Source: Candidatus Binatia bacterium (GTDB lineage Bacteria; Desulfobacterota_B; Binatia; UBA9968; JAJDTQ01). From it: DNA of 9,897 nucleotides. The stretch covers positions 1 to 9,897 of the forward strand of contig JAJDTQ010000252.1 of assembly GCA_022827045.1 (NCBI GenBank). Direction: 5' to 3'. This document shows, piece by piece, positions 6,069 to 9,897 of the stretch. A program made the position numbers and the translations under genes. Under the pieces are notes generated by a model, which worked only from the letters and a program-made list of their open reading frames with translations, did no database searches and had not been told where the DNA came from. Positions within the stretch are counted from its first letter, which is position 1; the number at the start of each line of letters is the position of its first letter.

Positions 6069-6842
6069 CTACAGATGCTTCTTGAAGAAATCCAGCGTCC
6101 GCTTCCACGCAGTCTCCGCCGCCTCCTTCTCGTAGTTGCGGCTGTCGGCATTGGCGAAGGCGTGCCCCGCGTTGGGGTAGATGAAGACCATGTGGTCGCC
6201 CTTCAGGGTCTTGAGCTTGGCCTGGAACGCCCGGACGTTGTCTACCTTGATGGCCCGGTCCGTCTCGCCGAAGTGCCCCAGGATGGTGGCGCGCATGCGG
6301 CTGAGATCGTCCGCGGGATTGAAAAAGCCGTAGTAGATGACCGACGCCTTGACGCCGAGATCGTTCTTGGCCATCTGGTAGGACCAGCCGCCGCCGAAGC
6401 ACCAGCCCACCGACCCGATGCGGGCCGGGTCCACTTCGCCCTTGAGCCCGGTCAGGTAGCTTACGGCCTGCTTCAGGTTGGCGAAGGCCGCCTCCGTGTT
6501 CTTGCGCACGCCGCCGGCAAGCTCGCGCGCGCCAGCCGGCTTCGTCGCCATCTTGCCGTTGTAAAGGTCCACCGCCAGGGCGACGTAGCCCAGCTCCGCG
6601 AACGCGCGGGCGTTCTCCCGGATGTTGTCGTTGAGCCCCCACCACTCATGAATCAGGATAAGCCCGGGGCGCGCCTTCTTGTCCGCGGGCTTGGCCAGAT
6701 AGCCCTTGATGTTTTCGTTGCCCTTGACGTAGGCCACGTCGCCGGTGGTGATCTTCATGACCTGTCCATGGGCGGCGCCGGCCGCGAGCAGGAACGCCAG
6801 CACCACGAACGTCGCTCGAAGGAACACTTTCTGACAGTTCAT
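6069..6842 (-). CDS. Exported dienelactone hydrolase family protein
   Basis: This 257-residue alpha/beta hydrolase belongs to the dienelactone hydrolase (carboxymethylenebutenolidase) family. The Cys-type triad is visible: C148 in GWCFGGG, D195 in GETD and H227 in AGHAF, with the family's conserved E66 in HEWWG. Unlike the classical cytosolic enzyme, it begins with a signal peptide: MNCQKVFLRA, a hydrophobic run at about 11-22, and a likely cut after AHG (residue 26). No lipobox cysteine follows, so a soluble periplasmic form is expected. The ATG at 6842 is preferred over an in-frame TTG at 6860 because AAGGGAGA (6849-6856) lies six bases upstream of it. It starts 31 bases after the amidohydrolase gene and is probably co-transcribed with it. 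Substrate unknown; lactones or other activated esters are typical for the fold. Confidence 0.93.
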   Translation of the reverse strand: MNCQKVFLRATFVVLAFLLAAGAAHGQVMKITTGDVAYVKGNENIKGYLAKPADKKARPGLILIHEWWGLNDNIRENARAFAELGYVALAVDLYNGKMATKPAGARELAGGVRKNTEAAFANLKQAVSYLTGLKGEVDPARIGSVGWCFGGGWSYQMAKNDLGVKASVIYYGFFNPADDLSRMRATILGHFGETDRAIKVDNVRAFQAKLKTLKGDHMVFIYPNAGHAFANADSRNYEKEAAETAWKRTLDFFKKHL

Positions 6843-6848
6843 GTCCGT

Positions 6849-6856
6849 TCTCCCTT
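6849..6856 (-). promoter_or_regulatory. Ribosome binding site deciding the DLH start
   Basis: AAGGGAGA on the minus strand is six bases from the ATG at 6842. It lies inside the reading frame that a TTG start at 6860 would give, which argues for the shorter protein with the signal peptide at its extreme N-terminus. Confidence 0.75.
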
Positions 6857-6873
6857 GCAATGCACGCGACCGA

Positions 6874-8019
6874 TCAACCGTCGGACTCGCGTTTCCAGCC
6901 GATATTTCCGTTCACGATGACGCCTTCGACTCGGGTCGCCGCCTCGAACGGCGGCCCGGAGAGCACCACCACGTCCGCGTCCTTGCCCTTCTCCAGGCTG
7001 CCAACCCGCTCATCGATGCCCATGAGCCGCGCCGAATTGAGGGTCAGCGCCTTCAGGGCCTCCGCCTCGCTCACTCCGTGGTCCACCGCGGTCGTCCCCT
7101 GCATCCTGTGGTTCTGGATCGGGATCACCGGATGGTCGGTGGAGAAGGCCGTCAAAACGCCGTTCTCGATCAGAATCCGGGGCGAGTGCACGCTGCGCCC
7201 CGACTGCTCGAGGTTGCCCCGGGTCTTGAGCCACGGCCCGTGAACGACGCCCACCCCGGCTTGCGACAGCTCCGTGGCCACCTTGTACCCGTCGGTGCCG
7301 TGCTCGATGATCAGGTCGAGGTCGAACTCCCGCGCGATGCGGATGGCGGTCATGATGTCGTCGGCCCGGTGCGCGTGGGCACGCAGCGGGATCTGCTTGC
7401 GGACCACCGGCACCATGGCCTCCTGCCGCAGGTCCCGCCGCCCGTTGCCGTCGGCCGCGTAGAGCTGGGCACGCACCAGCCCTTCCCGCAGGATGGCGGC
7501 GATGCCCATGCGCGTCATCGGGCTCTTCTTCATGCCGCCGTACACTTGCTTGGGACGTTCCCCGAAGGCGATCTTCATGCCCACCGGGGCGCGCACCAGC
7601 ATCTCCTCCAACGTGCGCCCCACCACCTTGACGGCGGCGGGCTGGCCGCAGATGACGTTGAAGCTGCCGGGCATGACCCCCACGGTGGTGACCCCGCCCT
7701 TCAGGGCGTCCTGGAAGGCGATGTCCTCGGGGTTGATGGCGTCCAGCGCCCGCAGGTGCGGGACCACCGGGTCGCCCACCTCGTCCTCGTCGCTCTGGCT
7801 GGCCCCCACGCCGTCCTGGCACAGGCCCAGGTGGGTGTGGGCGTCGATCATCCCCGGGATGAGCACCTTGCCGCGCACGTCCCATGTCTCGGCGTCCCCG
7901 GGCACATCGACATCGGCGCCGACGGCTTCGATGGTCCGCCCCTCGATCAGCAGGGTGCCTTGATCGATCACCCCGTCGGACGCGGTCATGATGTAGGCGC
8001 CCACCAGTGCCAGCGCCAT
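6874..8019 (-). CDS. Amidohydrolase, imidazolonepropionase-like (HutI/COG1228 type)
   Basis: This 381-residue enzyme has the composite amidohydrolase layout: a small N-terminal beta-sandwich portion, a TIM-barrel metal domain and a C-terminal return strand (GKDADVVVLSGPP, 345-357). Metal ligands can be traced: HTH (H61, H63) after PGMIDA, a candidate bridging acid E153 in KIAFGERPK, histidines in RAHAHRADD (H215, H217), H240 in IIEHGTDG, and the catalytic aspartate D295 in STDHP. Family members hydrolyse C-N bonds in cyclic or acyclic amides using one or two metal ions. The substrate is not evident, and it is not clearly HutI itself, as no other histidine-degradation gene is nearby. No signal peptide, so cytosolic. 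The ATG at 8019 follows GGGAGGG (8024-8030). It lies 49 bases after another amidohydrolase gene of a different clade. Confidence 0.93.
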   Translation of the reverse strand: MALALVGAYIMTASDGVIDQGTLLIEGRTIEAVGADVDVPGDAETWDVRGKVLIPGMIDAHTHLGLCQDGVGASQSDEDEVGDPVVPHLRALDAINPEDIAFQDALKGGVTTVGVMPGSFNVICGQPAAVKVVGRTLEEMLVRAPVGMKIAFGERPKQVYGGMKKSPMTRMGIAAILREGLVRAQLYAADGNGRRDLRQEAMVPVVRKQIPLRAHAHRADDIMTAIRIAREFDLDLIIEHGTDGYKVATELSQAGVGVVHGPWLKTRGNLEQSGRSVHSPRILIENGVLTAFSTDHPVIPIQNHRMQGTTAVDHGVSEAEALKALTLNSARLMGIDERVGSLEKGKDADVVVLSGPPFEAATRVEGVIVNGNIGWKRESDG

Positions 8020-8042
8020 GATTCCCTCCCGTCTCTAGTGCC

Positions 8043-8057
8043 CGGCGGCAACCGCCG
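8043..8057. repeat. 6-bp hairpin between the two amidohydrolase genes
   Basis: CGGCGG (8043-8048) and CCGCCG (8052-8057) form a perfect stem with a three-base loop. It lies 11 bases past the stop of the upstream amidohydrolase gene and 13 bases before the ribosome site of the next. No U-tract follows, so it is more likely an RNA-stability or translation-tuning hairpin than a terminator. Confidence 0.45.
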
Positions 8058-8068
8058 TCGGAGCCGGA

Positions 8069-9736
8069 CTACGCCCGTTCGTAAACAAGGCGGCCGTCCA
8101 TATAAGTACGGTCGACCTTGATGTCGCGTATCGCGGTGGGCTCCACGCTGAGGATGTCCTCCGAGAGGAGCGCCAAGTCCGCCCGCTTGCCCTCCTCCAG
8201 GGAACCCGTCCGGTCTTCGTCGAACGACGTATAGGCGCAGTTGTAGGTATAGATCCGGATGGCCTGCAGCACGCTCACGCCCTCGTCGGCGTTGAGCACC
8301 TCGCCGCCCTCCTCGGGTCCGAAGCGGTGGTTCACCAGGATGTCGAGGCCGTGAAGCGGGTTGTACAGGCCCACGGGCCAGTCGGAGCCGCCGGAGATGA
8401 TCACGCCCCGGTCGGTCAGCGACTTGAACGGGAACGCGTAGCGCGCCCGCTCGCCCCACTGGCCGTGGACTCCCTCGCTGCCGATGCTCTCCAGGATCGG
8501 CGGCTGCGTGTTCCAGATGACGCCCAGCTCCGCCATGCGGTCCATGACCCGCGGGTTCCAGAGGTAGGCGTGCTCCAGCCGGTGGCGCAGGTCGTGCCCC
8601 GCCACCTTCTCGCGGCCGTGGGCGATGGCTTCCAGCGACCGGTGGATGCCGTGGTCGCCGTGGCAGATGAGCCCGGCCTGCCAGTCATTGGCCTGGACCT
8701 GCGCCATGAAGTCGTTGGCCACCTCCTGGGTGAGCCGGAAGCTGCCGAGCTTCTTCCCCTCCGGATCGTTGCTGTAGGGCTCGAACAGGGCGGCGGTCTG
8801 GCCGATGACGCCGCCGTCGATGCCGATCTGGAGCGCGCCGAGCTTGAGCCACTCGGTGCCGTAGTTGGTCGCCAACCCGGTTTCCCATATCTTCCCGGCG
8901 GCGCCCTCGAGGTCCCAGCCTTCGCCGTGCACCGGGTAGGGGCCCATGACCACGCGCAGGCTCGGCGGCGCCTGGCGGTGCAGCCGCTGCAACCCGGCCG
9001 TGTCCCGGCGGTAGCGTATAGCGGCCTCGAACGCGGTGGTGACGCCGTAGCGATTCAGCTCCTCGGCCATCCACTGGAAACCGTCCATCATCTCGCTCAC
9101 GTCCCACTTGGGCAGGGTCGGCATGATGAACACGGTGCGGGTGTTGTCCCACATGGGGCCCAGCGGACGGTCCTGATCGTCACGTTCCATGGGGCCGCCG
9201 GGGGGGTCCGGGGTGTCGTCCTGGACACCCATGCGCCGCAACCCCATGGTGTTGAACGTCCACCCCATGGATTCGCGGTTGGCGATGCCCACCGGGTTGT
9301 CGGGCGACACCGGATCGAGGTCGAAGCGGTTGGGGTTGCGCCGGTCGGTGAGGCGCGTCGCCTGGAAGCCCCGGCCCCAGATCCACTCGCCCGGCTTCAC
9401 CTGTGCGGCGCGCTCCTTGATGGCGGCGACAATGTCCGCGATCGACGGACAGGCCGCGTAGGTGGTGTCCACCCAATGCCGCTGCTGACCGTTGGTCATG
9501 TGGATGTGGTTGTCGATGAAACCGGGTGTCAGCGCGCGCCCCTCCAGGTCCACCACCTCGGTTTCCCGGCCCACGGCCTGCTCGACGTAGGCGCGGTCTC
9601 CCACCCGAAGGATGTTCCGGCCGCGGATCGCAAGCGCCTCCGCCACCTCGTCACGCGAATTGACGGTCACGATGGGCCCGCCGACAAAGACAACGTCGGC
9701 GGTGGGAACCGGTGTCGACACGCTGGATTCTGCCAT
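8069..9736 (-). CDS. YtcJ-like amidohydrolase (amidohydrolase family 3)
   Basis: This 555-residue protein matches the long YtcJ/NfdA-type amidohydrolases. Visible landmarks are PGFIDNHIH (71-79, metal ligands H77 and H79), WIWGRGF (118-124), TAALFEPY (314-321), ICHGDHG (357-363, H359), RLEHA (386-390, H389) and SGGSDWPV (448-455, catalytic D452), ending in GKRADLALL (516-524). In relatives, the strand before the conserved DG usually carries a lysine (form VKxFxDG) that bridges the metals; here the aligned residue is Q303 in ALQIGIDGG. This may change metal content. Relatives hydrolyse N-substituted formamides and other amides, but most are uncharacterised. No signal peptide. The ATG at 9736 is chosen over an in-frame TTG at 9772 because a perfect AGGAGGT lies five bases upstream. 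It is the first gene of the co-directional series. Confidence 0.93.
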   Translation of the reverse strand: MAESSVSTPVPTADVVFVGGPIVTVNSRDEVAEALAIRGRNILRVGDRAYVEQAVGRETEVVDLEGRALTPGFIDNHIHMTNGQQRHWVDTTYAACPSIADIVAAIKERAAQVKPGEWIWGRGFQATRLTDRRNPNRFDLDPVSPDNPVGIANRESMGWTFNTMGLRRMGVQDDTPDPPGGPMERDDQDRPLGPMWDNTRTVFIMPTLPKWDVSEMMDGFQWMAEELNRYGVTTAFEAAIRYRRDTAGLQRLHRQAPPSLRVVMGPYPVHGEGWDLEGAAGKIWETGLATNYGTEWLKLGALQIGIDGGVIGQTAALFEPYSNDPEGKKLGSFRLTQEVANDFMAQVQANDWQAGLICHGDHGIHRSLEAIAHGREKVAGHDLRHRLEHAYLWNPRVMDRMAELGVIWNTQPPILESIGSEGVHGQWGERARYAFPFKSLTDRGVIISGGSDWPVGLYNPLHGLDILVNHRFGPEEGGEVLNADEGVSVLQAIRIYTYNCAYTSFDEDRTGSLEEGKRADLALLSEDILSVEPTAIRDIKVDRTYMDGRLVYERA

Positions 9737-9741
9737 TGGAC

Positions 9742-9748
9742 ACCTCCT
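9742..9748 (-). promoter_or_regulatory. Ribosome binding site deciding the YtcJ-like start
   Basis: AGGAGGT on the minus strand, five bases before the ATG at 9736, is the strongest Shine-Dalgarno match I see in the window. It fixes the start and excludes the twelve-codon longer TTG form. A small GGCGC/GCGCC hairpin (9753-9757 and 9763-9767) stands just upstream and would leave the site free. Confidence 0.8.
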
Positions 9749-9784
9749 GGAGGGCGCGAAAGGCGCCTTCAATCACCCCCGGAG

Positions 9785-9813
9785 ACAATAGCCGCTCGCC
9801 GTTGGAGCCGCAA
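9785..9813 (-). promoter_or_regulatory. Weak candidate sigma70-type promoter
   Basis: On the minus strand TTGCGG (9813-9808) is followed after exactly 17 bases by TATTGT (9790-9785). The match is three of six at -35 and four of six at -10. A transcript from here would have a leader of about 40 bases before the YtcJ-like ATG. The position is sensible, but in GC-rich sequence such matches arise by chance. Confidence 0.25.
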
Positions 9814-9850
9814 GTAGGGGCGACCCGCCGGCCCCCCGGCCCGCGCCCAA
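9814..9850. repeat. Nested GC-rich palindrome upstream of the operon
   Basis: GGGCG (9818-9822) pairs with CGCCC (9844-9848), and inside it GCCGG (9827-9831) pairs with CCGGC (9836-9840) around a CCCC loop. The left edge reads GTAGGGGCGACCC, which resembles the arm of dispersed intergenic palindromes in GC-rich environmental genomes. The right arm is degenerate, so this may be a decayed copy. It lies directly upstream of the candidate promoter. Confidence 0.5.
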
Positions 9851-9866
9851 GAACCCGTGAGGGCGG

Positions 9867-9883
9867 CCCCCCCCCCCCCCCCC
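9867..9883. repeat. Homopolymer run of 17 C
   Basis: Seventeen consecutive C bases are found close to the right edge. Such runs are rare in bacterial genomes and are a known artefact of two-colour sequencing chemistry at read or contig ends, seen as poly-G on the opposite strand. A true phase-variable tract is possible, but no coding sequence is seen around it. Confidence 0.9.
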
Positions 9884-9897
9884 ACCACTCCCCACGC

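Noticed and set aside
5978..6151. N-terminal extension of the VOC protein to an upstream start at 6151
   Set aside because: The extension is Arg-rich, overlaps the DLH gene, crosses a palindrome, and the ATG at 5977 has its own good ribosome site.
8327..9817. 496-codon plus-strand open frame opposite the YtcJ-like gene, and a similar 426-codon one at 6841-8121
   Set aside because: Both are mirror frames of strongly supported amidohydrolase genes, with low-complexity His/Val/Gly/Asp-rich content and no motifs.
1..9897. CRISPR array, insertion sequence, tRNA, rRNA or known riboswitch
   Set aside because: I found no regularly spaced repeats, transposase sequence, tRNA cloverleaf, rRNA segment or recognisable riboswitch core on either strand by reading.

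Overview
The window looks like part of a chromosome from a GC-rich, probably uncultured environmental bacterium. Shine-Dalgarno sites are strong, intergenic gaps are short, all seven genes lie on the minus strand, and GC-rich palindromes of the kind scattered between genes in many proteobacterial and environmental genomes occur in three gaps. No rRNA, tRNA or other taxonomic marker is present, so I do not name a lineage. Both outer edges have odd base composition (a C-rich, G-poor left end and a run of 17 C at the right end), which may mark contig ends or sequencing artefacts.

In the direction of transcription (right to left) the genes are: a YtcJ-like metal-dependent amidohydrolase (9736-8069); a second, unrelated-clade amidohydrolase of the imidazolonepropionase-like type (8019-6874); an exported dienelactone-hydrolase-family enzyme (6842-6069); a small VOC/glyoxalase-fold protein (5977-5609); a cytosolic M1 zinc aminopeptidase of the puromycin-sensitive/ERAP type (5490-2908); an exported right-handed beta-helix protein related to pectate-lyase-like folds (2880-1345); and a serine alpha/beta hydrolase (1311-472). 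Gaps are 49, 31, 91, 118, 27 and 33 bases. The two longest gaps each hold a strong palindrome, so the likely units are amidohydrolase-amidohydrolase-DLH, then VOC, then aminopeptidase-beta-helix-hydrolase, possibly within one long transcript. A weak promoter candidate sits upstream of the first gene.

The genes read as a hydrolytic scavenging set: two amide/imide-type hydrolases, one peptidase, two alpha/beta hydrolases and an exported polysaccharide-lyase-like protein. There is no transporter or regulator in the window to identify the substrate, so a shared pathway is inference only.

The left 471 bases carry no gene I can support. They hold a C-rich tract (1-120), an AT-rich patch with an inverted TTGACA/TGTCAA pair (about 150-235), and a cluster of inverted repeats (283-455) that could fold as a structured RNA or form the 3' end of the operon. 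I do not see a clear defence system, mobile element, CRISPR array or other complete new system. The most worthwhile leads are the uncharacterised exported beta-helix family, the YtcJ-like enzyme that appears to have Gln in place of the usual bridging lysine, and the structured left intergenic region.
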